From positions 1-14,061 of the forward strand of contig DASULA010000011.1 of assembly GCA_036278435.1 (NCBI GenBank): DNA of 14,061 bases. The letters are read 5' to 3'. This document shows, in pieces, positions 1-6,824 of this stretch. The position numbers were made by a program, and so were the translations under genes. This DNA is from DASULA01 sp036278435 (lineage in GTDB: Bacteria > Actinomycetota > Actinomycetes > Mycobacteriales > DASULA01). The notes under the pieces are model-generated. The model saw nothing but the letters and a program-made list of their open reading frames with translations, was not told the DNA's origin and made no database searches. The first letter of the stretch is position 1, and every line of letters begins with the position of its first letter.

Positions 1-32
1 AGCGCAACCATCGGTCGGTTCGGTGCGGGTCA

Positions 33-70
33 CCGTCACGCCGGGGCGCCTCGGCGCCTTCGTGTGACGG
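33..70. terminator. GC-rich inverted repeat, possible terminator of a gene left of the window
   Basis: Outer arms CCGTCAC (33-39) and GTGACGG (64-70) enclose a second dyad, GGCGCC-TC-GGCGCC, so the whole block can fold as one long interrupted hairpin. No gene lies between position 1 and the regulator, so the hairpin may end a gene lying left of the window. That assignment is inference. There is no T-tract. Confidence 0.4.
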
Positions 71-71
71 T

Positions 72-100
72 ATTCCGGCAGCACATGCCGGTACCGGAAT
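72..100. repeat. Overlapping alternative inverted repeats upstream of the regulator
   Basis: Two dyads share the same left arm. CCGGCA (75-80) pairs with TGCCGG (86-91), and ATTCCGG (72-78) pairs with CCGGAAT (94-100). They cannot both form at once. The block lies just ahead of the strong SD at 113-119, so it could be an operator or a leader structure for the regulator gene. No function is demonstrated. Confidence 0.35.
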
Positions 101-125
101 TGCCGCTCAGCCGGGAGGATCAGCG

Positions 126-209
126 GTGACCGCGCCGTTTCCCCGATTCCACCAATGCTTTATCCCTTACCGCACAGTTCGCCCCGACCAGGAACCGCCA
201 TGCCTTTGA
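126..209 (+). CDS. Possible 27-residue leader peptide overlapping the regulator start
   Basis: A GTG at 126 follows a strong SD (GGGAGGA, 113-119) at 6-base spacing and opens 27 codons ending in TGA at 207-209. The reading frame differs from that of the regulator, whose preferred ATG (200) lies inside the last codons of this small ORF. The arrangement permits translational coupling or a leader-peptide role. The predicted peptide begins VTAPFPRFHQ and shows no membrane segment or run of a single amino acid. It could be chance, or an upstream frame displaced by a sequencing indel. Support is the SD and the overlap only. Confidence 0.3.
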   Translation: MTAPFPRFHQCFIPYRTVRPDQEPPCL

Positions 210-1762
210 CCGAACTGCCATTTACCGAACCAATCCAACCCGCCGAACCGCACGACGCGCGCTGCGCCCACGAGTTGCGCGGGCGCCTGCTCGCCGAGGC
301 GGGCCACCCGATCGATCCACCCACCCGGCTGCGCCACCGGATCGCCGATGCCATAACCGACCACTGTGGACATAGCCTGCTGCGGTCGCACCGGCTGGCC
401 TGGGGCTGGAGCGTCCGGGAGGCGGTGACCGCCGCGCACGCGCTGTGCCGGGAGCAGGGGCGGGCCTGCGCCCTGGCCGACCGGCTCTGGGAGAAATGGG
501 AGAAGGGCGCGCATCCCGGCGCCTATTACCAGGATCTTCTCGCTCGGCTGTTCCGCACCCGCCCGGACCGGCTCGGCCTGGCCGCCGACTACACCGACTA
601 CACCGACGACGGCGCCGCCCCGGATTCCACCCCGCGCCCACTCGAAAGGACTATTTCGATGTTTCCTAATCAAGTATCCCGGAATGCTAACGAGGCGCAC
701 GAAGCGCACGAGTCGCCGGCTGGATCGGGCGAGTCGCACCGGGCAAGCCGAGCCGGCCGGGGGGCGGAGAACGAGATCACCATGTCCGCTCGGGAGTCCG
801 CGTACTACCACAGCAATCTGAGCGACATCGGCTCGGCCGACACCGACCTGCTCCGCGACGAGGTGGTCCGGGTGGCCGGCCTGTTCGCGAACGCTCCCCG
901 GCTGGCGGTGTTCGCCCGCACCCGGGCGCTGCGCGACCACACCTTCGCCCTGCTGGACCGTCGGCTGCGCGCCGAGGAGTTCGCCGATCTGTACTTCCTG
1001 GCCGGCGCGGCCTGCGGCATGCTCGCCGAGATCACCCACAACCTGGGCTACCAGGCCGAGGCAATGGCGCACGCCCGCACCGCGTTCCTGTGCGCCGACC
1101 AGGTGGGTCACTCCGGCCTGCTGGCCTGGATCCTGGGCGAGCAGAGCGTGATCGCCTACTACGACGGCCGCCCAGCCCAGGCGGCCCTCCTCGCCCAGCG
1201 CGGCCAGATGCACGACACCACCGACTCGTTCCGGGCCGAGCTTCCCGCCCTGGAGGCCCGCGCCACGGCCATGCTCGGGGACACCGAGACCGCCCAACGC
1301 GCGCTGGCCAGGATCGAACCCGCCCGGGAACAGGTGGAACCCCACGACCTGGACGACCTGGGCGGCATCTTCGGCTGCATCCTGCCCAAGCAGCAGTTCT
1401 ACACCGCCGATACCAGCCTGTGGATCGGCGACGGCGCGGCGGCGGTGGCCGACGCCGAGGCGTGCATCGCCGGCTACCAGGACGGCCCCGAGCAGGCCCG
1501 CGCCCACGACAACGAGGCATCCGCCCACGTCACCCTGGCTATGGCGCACGTGGACTCCGGCGACCTGGACGCCGCCCGCGAGGCAGCGCAACCCGCCTTC
1601 GGTATCGCCCCGAACCTGCGCACCGACGCGGTCAACCAGCGCTTCCGCCGGCTGCACCGGCGGCTGACCGCCCCGCCCGTCCGCGAATCCCCCACCGCTG
1701 TGGAACTCCGCGACCAGATCGAAGACCTCCTCACCACCTCCACCCCAAACCTCCCGGCCTGA
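200..1762 (+). CDS. XRE-like HTH / TPR-type transcriptional regulator
   Basis: Predicted cytoplasmic DNA-binding regulator of 520 residues. The start at 200 is preferred over an ATG at 155 because AGGA precedes it at suitable spacing, whereas 155 has no SD. Residues about 60-125 form a helix-turn-helix-like domain of the kind seen in actinomycete XRE/TPR regulators (LLRSHRLAWGWSVREAV, then WEKWEKG, then YYQDLLARLF). A low-complexity linker follows, with YTDYTD and EAHEAHE repeats. From about residue 190 to 500 the protein is all-helical and TPR-like (Ala-rich helices such as AEAMAHARTAF and DLDAAREAAQPAF). An in-frame ATG at 659 with its own SD might yield a TPR-only form. The deaminase toxin gene starts 34 bases downstream on the same strand, so the regulator may control it. 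That link is inferred from position only. Confidence 0.82.
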   Translation: MPLTELPFTEPIQPAEPHDARCAHELRGRLLAEAGHPIDPPTRLRHRIADAITDHCGHSLLRSHRLAWGWSVREAVTAAHALCREQGRACALADRLWEKWEKGAHPGAYYQDLLARLFRTRPDRLGLAADYTDYTDDGAAPDSTPRPLERTISMFPNQVSRNANEAHEAHESPAGSGESHRASRAGRGAENEITMSARESAYYHSNLSDIGSADTDLLRDEVVRVAGLFANAPRLAVFARTRALRDHTFALLDRRLRAEEFADLYFLAGAACGMLAEITHNLGYQAEAMAHARTAFLCADQVGHSGLLAWILGEQSVIAYYDGRPAQAALLAQRGQMHDTTDSFRAELPALEARATAMLGDTETAQRALARIEPAREQVEPHDLDDLGGIFGCILPKQQFYTADTSLWIGDGAAAVADAEACIAGYQDGPEQARAHDNEASAHVTLAMAHVDSGDLDAAREAAQPAFGIAPNLRTDAVNQRFRRLHRRLTAPPVRESPTAVELRDQIEDLLTTSTPNLPA

Positions 1763-1796
1763 CCCGCCCATCCGGCCCGGTCGGAGGCGGGCAGCA

Positions 1797-2576
1797 GTGT
1801 CATTACTGGAAAACGTCGGCGCCCGCCTGGCCGAGGTGGTCGACGGGTTACCCCACGCCCCGGCCCGGCGGGCCGCCGACCTGCTCGACCAAGTGGTCGC
1901 CCGACTCGCGGTCCTGGCCGAGGGCAGCGAACACCCGTCCCTGCTCGCCGCCCTGGCCTGCTTCACCCGCGCCCGCGACGCCGCCAACGACCTGTCCGCG
2001 GCCCTGCACGCCTGCACCGACCACATCCACGCGTACCAAACGGCCCTCGGCCTGCCCACCGGCGGTACCGGCGCGCCCGCCGTTGACGCGCCTTCTTCCC
2101 AGCCCACGCCGGTCGAGACCCCGCGGTCGGAACTGGCCACCGCCTGCGAACTCCTCGCCACCATGCCCACCATGGACGCCGAAGCCGCCACCACCGGCCG
2201 TCGCCCCCGCACCCGCGGCCGATGGCTCCGCAACGGCACCGCCCACACCTGGGACAGCGGCTTGGATGGGAAGTCGGGCCGGGTACGCACGCTCCTCCTG
2301 CAACTCGGCATCCTGAACGTCGACACCAGGAGAGATAAGATCGTGGCGCACGCCGAGATCAGGCTGGCCGCGCTCATGAGGCTGACCGGAGGAAGTCCTC
2401 GGCGGGAGGTACTGGTGATCAACAACCGGAGAGTCTGTGACAAGGGAAACACGATAGAGAGCCTGAACTGCCAGAATTTGCTGCCGAAGATTCTGGGAAC
2501 GGGACAGGAGCTTGTCGTCTACACTCCCACCCACACCGGCGGCGTCCGGAAGTGGCAGTTCCGAGGAGGCGAGTAG
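1797..2576 (+). CDS. DddA/SCP1.201-like nucleic-acid cytidine deaminase toxin (polymorphic toxin)
   Basis: A 259-residue protein with GTG start and GGAGG (1783-1787) 9 bases upstream. Residues 1-85 are predicted helical (LLDQVVARLAVLAEG, FTRARDAANDLSAAL) and resemble the helical N-terminal regions of actinobacterial exported toxins. A Pro/Thr-rich linker follows to about 115. The C-terminal domain (about 145-259) carries zinc-deaminase signatures: H185-A-E187 (metal ligand and catalytic Glu), then VINNRRVC with C214, and NCQNLLPKIL with C225. This order matches the SCP1.201-like/DddA deaminase family, whose studied member deaminates cytosine in double-stranded DNA. Two features are odd. The two cysteines are 10 residues apart, wider than the usual compact motif. 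The last 80 or so codons use AGA/AGG and ATA, unlike the GC-rich front half, which suggests an exchanged toxin tip. The immunity gene follows by 2 bases. Substrate is not proven; RNA or single-stranded DNA is possible. Confidence 0.88.
   Translation: MSLLENVGARLAEVVDGLPHAPARRAADLLDQVVARLAVLAEGSEHPSLLAALACFTRARDAANDLSAALHACTDHIHAYQTALGLPTGGTGAPAVDAPSSQPTPVETPRSELATACELLATMPTMDAEAATTGRRPRTRGRWLRNGTAHTWDSGLDGKSGRVRTLLLQLGILNVDTRRDKIVAHAEIRLAALMRLTGGSPRREVLVINNRRVCDKGNTIESLNCQNLLPKILGTGQELVVYTPTHTGGVRKWQFRGGE
2564..2569 (+). promoter_or_regulatory. Ribosome binding site of Imm1 copy A, inside the toxin 3' end
   Basis: AGGAGG lies within the last codons of the toxin gene, 9 bases ahead of the ATG at 2579. 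It fixes that start over earlier in-frame candidates and implies translational coupling of toxin and immunity protein. Confidence 0.75.
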
Positions 2577-2578
2577 CC

Positions 2579-3097
2579 ATGCGGGTGATGGTCGGTCGCT
2601 GGTATGACCATGACAGACCGTTCCTCCTGCACACCGAGGCCGAGCTGGACCACATGATCGACCGGATGCGGCACGCACCCCCCCATCACGACCAATCATT
2701 CCTGTGGGTATTCGACCGCTTTGACAATGGATGGCCGAACCCGCCGGGTGCGTCGATGGACATCGGACTGGCCGACGATCAGGGTTGCCTCTCCTTCGGC
2801 AGCAGACATGCCGGATCCCACTACCCACCTGGTTTGTGGTACAGCCTGGGTGACCCGGACGCACCCACGGAGGACGTGGTCTACCTCGCCGGAGACGGAG
2901 ACTCGGAGTACTTCTACCCACGCAGCGCGGTCATCGGCTTGGACGACATCCGCGCGGCCATGCACGAGTTCGCCCGCACCGGAGAGCGACCCACCGCCGT
3001 TCGATGGCAGGACTGGCGACCCCCACTCATCGAGTCAGCTCCACCCGGCGAGGACTACGACCCCGCCGACGACCCTTGGGCCGCCATCCCCACCTGA
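2579..3097 (+). CDS. Imm1-family immunity protein, copy A (cognate to the deaminase)
   Basis: A 172-residue cytoplasmic protein expected to bind and block the deaminase encoded immediately upstream; start 2579 follows the toxin stop by 2 bases. It matches the Imm1 family, known as neighbours of deaminase-type polymorphic toxins. Visible features are the N-terminal VMVGRWYDHDRPFLLHTEAE, a central acidic/aromatic stretch (WYSLGDPDAP, EYFYPRSAVIGLDDIRAA) and the characteristic C-terminal EFARTGERPTAVRWQDW. It has no signal peptide or membrane segment. The acidic tail (EDYDPADDPW) could contact a basic, nucleic-acid-binding toxin surface, which is inference. A close paralogue sits about 950 bases downstream; the two differ mainly at residues 35-75 and near 149-158. 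Confidence 0.9.
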   Translation: MRVMVGRWYDHDRPFLLHTEAELDHMIDRMRHAPPHHDQSFLWVFDRFDNGWPNPPGASMDIGLADDQGCLSFGSRHAGSHYPPGLWYSLGDPDAPTEDVVYLAGDGDSEYFYPRSAVIGLDDIRAAMHEFARTGERPTAVRWQDWRPPLIESAPPGEDYDPADDPWAAIPT

Positions 3098-3147
3098 TCT
3101 CCGACCTACGGACGGCGCCGAGTCAGCGCCAATGATGCGGAGGAATG

Positions 3148-3612
3148 ATGACCGAACCGTGGGGTCAGGTAGCGGACAAGGAAATGCTTGTGGCCGATCC
3201 AGCCAATATTCCAGACGAAAGCGTCAAGCCTCGGATGACCGTACGATGCCCGGGCGGCCACAAGCTGGTCAAGGTTTATGATCCGATTGCATATGAATTT
3301 GATGGTCTTGGCGAGCCGACGGCCGTCTGGTATGGACCGGTCTTCTTTGCGGATGTACCCGAGACGTCGGCGGGGTATTTCATTTGGCACCGCCTCAGGC
3401 ACATTGGCAATATTCCTGAACACATCGTAGGGTACGATCATTTCACCGGTGCGCCAGTTCGTGGTGCGAACATTGGGGGATTTATCACAGCTGAGTGTCC
3501 CGGGAAGGGTTTGTATAGTATACATACATGGCAGATCCAGCGATGGTGGGATCTCGAACGTCGGTTTCCTCGACTACCCGACCCGGTACGCTGTCGACGT
3601 GGTGTAGACTGA
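3148..3612 (+). CDS. Hypothetical protein, unrecognised, low-GC insert
   Basis: A 154-residue protein I do not recognise. Tandem ATGs occur at 3145 and 3148. The second is chosen because GGAGG at 3139-3143 is too close to the first. The protein contains CPGGHKLVKVY near residue 34 and CPGKGLYSI near residue 125, so a small metal-binding fold using Cys/His is conceivable but unproven. It also has an aromatic middle (VWYGPVFFADV, GYFIWHRLRH) and a basic C-terminus (WWDLERRFPRLPDPVRCRR). No signal peptide or membrane segment is visible. Codon use is much more AT-tolerant than in the flanking genes (for example GAT, TTT, ATA-rich stretches). The gene lies between two immunity paralogues, so it may be carried with a toxin cassette or be a further accessory or immunity gene. 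Confidence 0.6.
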   Translation: MTEPWGQVADKEMLVADPANIPDESVKPRMTVRCPGGHKLVKVYDPIAYEFDGLGEPTAVWYGPVFFADVPETSAGYFIWHRLRHIGNIPEHIVGYDHFTGAPVRGANIGGFITAECPGKGLYSIHTWQIQRWWDLERRFPRLPDPVRCRRGVD

Positions 3613-3713
3613 TCTTGGCCCACGCACTTCTGGCAGTCAGTGCTGCCGGCATTGTAGATGCGTGATGACCCGAGGTGGGCATTCGGGACTTAGCCCTTAG
3701 GGGTGGTCTCGTC

Positions 3714-4004
3714 ATGCCCTGTAACGCTGTTATACTTTTCTGGGATTCCGCTTCAGAGCTGGTCGATGCACAGGTATGGTTTCCAGCCGAGCTATTTATC
3801 ATCGCCATCGCCGTATTATTGACCGTACGCGCCGCAATCCAGAAATTGGATTCTCTGACACGGATGATAGCGACGCTCACTGCATTGTTTACCAAGGATA
3901 GGGCGCGCGCTGAACGTGCCGAGTCTATCCTAAAATTGGTATGGCCTGATGAGGGAAGCTCGATCAGTGATTGCCAAGGCGCGGGCGAAGGTGACTCCGA
4001 CTGA
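3714..4004 (+). CDS. Small single-pass membrane protein, unrecognised
   Basis: A 96-residue protein from the ATG at 3714, preceded by AGGGG at 3699-3703. A GTG at 3675 in the same frame would add 13 residues but has no convincing SD. Residues about 21-40 form one hydrophobic segment (FPAELFIIAIAVLLTVRA), followed by a charged helix (FTKDRARAERAESILKLV) and a soluble tail. This suggests a membrane-anchored protein with a cytoplasmic C-terminal part. I recognise no family. Base composition is lower in GC than the neighbours, as in the preceding gene. Its stop at 4002-4004 is 13 bases before the toxin-tail-like remnant and 48 bases before Imm1 copy B. A role in immunity or toxin export is possible but rests on position only. 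Confidence 0.5.
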   Translation: MPCNAVILFWDSASELVDAQVWFPAELFIIAIAVLLTVRAAIQKLDSLTRMIATLTALFTKDRARAERAESILKLVWPDEGSSISDCQGAGEGDSD

Positions 4005-4016
4005 TGCACCGATACG

Positions 4017-4049
4017 ATGCGAAGGTGGCTGTTCCGAGGAGGTGAGTAG
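4017..4049 (+). pseudogene. Remnant of a deaminase-toxin 3' end before Imm1 copy B
   Basis: Read in frame, 4017-4049 encodes MRRWLFRGGE then TAG. The real toxin ends VRKWQFRGGE then TAG at 2574-2576. In both places the immunity start codon follows the TAG by 2 bases and the AGGAGG site lies within the FRGGE codons. No homology to the toxin is visible further upstream. The simplest reading is that this Imm1 copy arose with, or lost, its own toxin gene, and the last codons remain because they hold the ribosome binding site. Confidence 0.6.
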
Positions 4050-4051
4050 CC

Positions 4052-4567
4052 GTGCGCGTGATGGTGGGCCGGTGGTACGACCACGACAGACCGTTCCTGC
4101 TGCACACTGAGGCCGAACTGGACCACATGATCGACCGGATGCGGCATGCTCCCGAGCATCACAACCATGCTTCGCTGTGGGTATTCAGCCATTTTCGCAA
4201 TAATTGGCCGGAACCCAATGGCACACTCCTGAAGATGGGCGTCATCGGCGAGCAGGGCAGTTTCTTCTTCGGCAGTAACCATGCCGGATCCCACTACCCG
4301 CCCGGCTCGTGGTACAGCCTCGGCGACCCCGACGCCCCCGAGGAGGACATGGTCTACCTCGCCGGAGACGGGGACTCCGAGTACTTCTACCCACGCAGCG
4401 CGGTCATCGGCCTGGACGAGATCCGGGCAGCCGTGCACGAGTTCGCCCGCACCGGGGAACGCCCCACTGCCGTGCGATGGCAGGACTGGCGCGAACCAGT
4501 GGCCTGGTCCCGCAAGTCCCCGAACTACGATCCCGCGGACGACCCCTGGGCCGCCATCCCCAACTGA
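4052..4567 (+). CDS. Imm1-family immunity protein, copy B (orphan paralogue)
   Basis: A 171-residue paralogue of the Imm1 protein at 2579. The GTG start at 4052 is set by AGGAGG (4037-4042). Residues 2-34 are identical to copy A, and most of residues 85-148 and the tail YDPADDPWAAIP are too. The central block (about 35-75; for example SHFRNNWPEPNGTLLKMGVIGEQG) has diverged strongly, as has the 149-158 stretch. Imm1 proteins neutralise deaminase-type toxins by direct binding. A conserved scaffold with a variable patch suggests specificity for a different toxin variant, for example one delivered by relatives. No full toxin gene adjoins it. The gene ends 16 bases before a long inverted repeat, facing the convergent glycosidase gene. 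Confidence 0.9.
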   Translation: MRVMVGRWYDHDRPFLLHTEAELDHMIDRMRHAPEHHNHASLWVFSHFRNNWPEPNGTLLKMGVIGEQGSFFFGSNHAGSHYPPGSWYSLGDPDAPEEDMVYLAGDGDSEYFYPRSAVIGLDEIRAAVHEFARTGERPTAVRWQDWREPVAWSRKSPNYDPADDPWAAIPN

Positions 4568-4582
4568 CCACCCACCACCCCG

Positions 4583-4646
4583 CGCCGATCTTGGTCATGG
4601 TGCTGTTATTCAGCGATCCATAACGCCTTTATGACCAAGATCGGCG
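4583..4646. terminator. Bidirectional terminator between convergent genes
   Basis: Perfect 16-bp arms, CGCCGATCTTGGTCAT (4583-4598) and ATGACCAAGATCGGCG (4631-4646), flank a 32-base loop. The loop holds a second dyad, GTTAT (4605-4609) with ATAAC (4620-4624). The structure lies between the stops of Imm1 copy B (4567) and the minus-strand glycosidase (4659), the expected place for a shared terminator. Its length and nested dyad also fit a dispersed intergenic palindrome. Confidence 0.75.
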
Positions 4647-4658
4647 GGGGTTGGGTTC

Positions 4659-6746
4659 TCAGAGGGTGGTGCAGGTGGTGCCGTTGAGGGTGAAGAGGAG
4701 CGGGACCGGGTTGGCGCCGGTGTAGCCGCCGTTGAAGCCGATCTGCACCGACGCGCCGGGCGCCAGTACCGCGTTGTAGCCGGCGTCGGCGGCGGTGACG
4801 TGCTGGCCGGTCTGGCTCCACGCGGCGGCCCAGCCGGCCGAGACGTGCTGGCCGGGGAACGGGAAGTCGAACTCCAGGGTCCAGCCGTTGATCGGCGTGC
4901 TGCCGTTGTTGGTGATGGTCACGTTGGTGCCGAAGCCGCCACCCCAGTCCACGGTGATGGCGTAGTCCACCGCGCAGGTGCTGTTCGCCGGCGTGGACGT
5001 GGTGAAGGTGACCGGATCGGACGGTGCCGAGGTCCGCCCGGCGCTGTCGGTGGCGATCACGTTCACCGTGTACACCGTTCCGGGGCTCAGCCCGGTGAGC
5101 GTGGCGCTGGTGGTCGTCGACGTGGCCAGTGTCGTGCCGACGGTGCCGTCCTGGCGTACCACGGTGTACCCCGTGACCGGAGTGGACGCATCGGCCGGTG
5201 TGGACGGTGACCAGGTCAGCGTGGCCGTGTCGGTGCCCACCCCGGAGGCGTGCGGCTGCCCGGGTGCGGACGGCCCGGCGATACCACCGCCGGACGGGTG
5301 CAGCACCACGGTGGTCAGCGAGTACGGCGGGATGGTCTGCGCGGTGGCGGTGCCCTGCGCGGCGCTGGTGATCGAGGTGTCCCCGTTGACGAACGAGAAC
5401 ACCGTGGGCGCGCCGGCCGCCGGGGCGAAGCCGGCGTAGGACAGGTTGATCGGGTAGGAGTTGGTCGGGTCGGTGTTGACCAGCATGACGTCCAGGTCGC
5501 CGTCGGTGCGCCGTACCGCGTGCACGGCCACCAGCGGCTGGTCCGAGGAGGACTTCACCATCTGGTCGCCCGGCCCGCCCAGGTGGGTCAGCATCTGGAT
5601 GCCGTGGTAGGGCGCGAACGGCGTCTCGGCGGCCGGTTCGCACACCCCGGCGGTGCACGAGGCGTTGGACAGCACGCCCTCGTCGTTGTAGTCGGTCTCG
5701 CCGTCCACAGTGGTGACCGGGCCGCCGGTGCCGTTGTGCAGATCCCACCAGTCGACGTTGAAGACGCCGTTCTCCAGCCAGGTCATGTAGTTGTCCGAGG
5801 CGAACAGGGCCGCCGACTGGGTGTCCTTGTTGACCGTCGAGTTCGTCTCGGTCACCGCGATTCCCACGTTGGGGGCGTTGGCGCCGGTGAACTGGTTGAT
5901 CAGCGAGCGGAGTTGGAACATCGCGCCGGAGATCCCCGAGGACTTGGTCAGGTTGTCCGAAGCGGACGAACCACCCGGGTACCAGTGCACGATCACGAAG
6001 TCGATGGACGCCCCGGCGATGGACAGCACCGTGTGGTTCCAGTCCGCGGTGTCACCGGTGGCCAGCACGCCGTCCGGCCAGCTTCCCGGGGTGGTCAGCA
6101 CGGCGCCGATCTTGATCGTCGGGTCCACCGCCTTCATCGCGGTGGCGTAGGCGACCAGGTCGTGGGCGTAGCCGGCCGGGCTCTTGTCGGCATGCAGATC
6201 GGCCTCCCAGGACGCACCGTAGTGCCCGTTGCCGTAGACCTCGTTGCCGATCTCCCAGTACTTCGCGCCGTAGTTGTGCGTCACATTGGCGTCGCGCACC
6301 CAGTCCGCGGCCTCCTGCGCGGTGCCCGACCCGTAGTCGGCGATGATGATCGGTTGCGCGCCCGCGCTGTTGGCCATCCCCATGAAACTGTCGAAGTCAG
6401 TGCCCGGCGCGACGAAACCACCGTCGGCGGTGTTGGTCTGCCAGTGGTAGATGTCCCCATAGGACCCGCCCGGGTACCGGAGCATCCCCACCCCGGCCGA
6501 GTGCACCAGCCCGGCCACCGGCGCATCGGTCATCAGTCCGTCGTAGACGGCGGTGTTCAGCCCGAACGCGGTGGCCGGGATCGTGCCCAACCCCTCCTGC
6601 GCGTTGACCGTGACGTTCACCGCCGGTGCCGCGCTCGCGGCCGGTGCCGCGGCCACCGCCGTGGTGCCGGCCGCCGCGAGTACCGCCACGGCCAGCACTG
6701 CCAGCCGTGACGTTGCCTGAGATCGTGGTGATCGTGTTCGGCGCAT
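4659..6746 (-). CDS. Secreted GH-A clan glycoside hydrolase (arabinofuranosidase-type) with Fn3 and CBM2
   Basis: A 695-residue secreted plant-polysaccharide hydrolase. The start at 6746 is set by AAGGAG about 7 bases upstream and by the signal peptide that follows directly (MRRTRS, then a hydrophobic core, then APAASA; cleavage near residue 39-40). The catalytic domain (about 41-485) is TIM-barrel-like: FGLNTAVYDG, LRYPGGSYGD, WEIGNEV with likely acid/base E169, and AVTETN with likely nucleophile E300. These motifs resemble GH51/GH44/GH39-type enzymes; similar actinomycete proteins are usually called alpha-L-arabinofuranosidases, but the exact family and substrate are uncertain. An Fn3 domain (about 491-585) and a C-terminal CBM2 (about 590-695, terminal cysteines C591 and C692) follow, which should anchor it to cellulose or xylan. 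It is divergent from the GH6 cellulase and has a LacI-type operator at its promoter. Confidence 0.9.
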   Translation of the reverse strand: MRRTRSPRSQATSRLAVLAVAVLAAAGTTAVAAAPAASAAPAVNVTVNAQEGLGTIPATAFGLNTAVYDGLMTDAPVAGLVHSAGVGMLRYPGGSYGDIYHWQTNTADGGFVAPGTDFDSFMGMANSAGAQPIIIADYGSGTAQEAADWVRDANVTHNYGAKYWEIGNEVYGNGHYGASWEADLHADKSPAGYAHDLVAYATAMKAVDPTIKIGAVLTTPGSWPDGVLATGDTADWNHTVLSIAGASIDFVIVHWYPGGSSASDNLTKSSGISGAMFQLRSLINQFTGANAPNVGIAVTETNSTVNKDTQSAALFASDNYMTWLENGVFNVDWWDLHNGTGGPVTTVDGETDYNDEGVLSNASCTAGVCEPAAETPFAPYHGIQMLTHLGGPGDQMVKSSSDQPLVAVHAVRRTDGDLDVMLVNTDPTNSYPINLSYAGFAPAAGAPTVFSFVNGDTSITSAAQGTATAQTIPPYSLTTVVLHPSGGGIAGPSAPGQPHASGVGTDTATLTWSPSTPADASTPVTGYTVVRQDGTVGTTLATSTTTSATLTGLSPGTVYTVNVIATDSAGRTSAPSDPVTFTTSTPANSTCAVDYAITVDWGGGFGTNVTITNNGSTPINGWTLEFDFPFPGQHVSAGWAAAWSQTGQHVTAADAGYNAVLAPGASVQIGFNGGYTGANPVPLLFTLNGTTCTTL

Positions 6747-6824
6747 GCCGACTCCTTCTGGTGTGTGCGGAGCGGCGCACGGTCGCACGAGATATCCGGG
6801 GCGACATCGACCCCTCCGCCCGTG

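Noticed and set aside
167..2452. 761-residue minus-strand open frame opposite the regulator and toxin
   Set aside because: It is the antisense of two genes with clear domains and SD sites. Its translation is low-complexity with no family motifs, as expected of GC-rich shadow frames.
3511..3530. AT-rich TTGTATAGTATACATACATG as a promoter -10 region or operator
   Set aside because: It lies inside the 3148-3612 coding frame, has no matching -35 at proper spacing, and is only roughly symmetric.
3485..4438. 317-residue minus-strand open frame opposite the unknown genes and Imm1 copy B
   Set aside because: It runs across three plus-strand genes, and its translated ends are only the reverse of the Imm1 sequence. 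No SD or recognisable domain.
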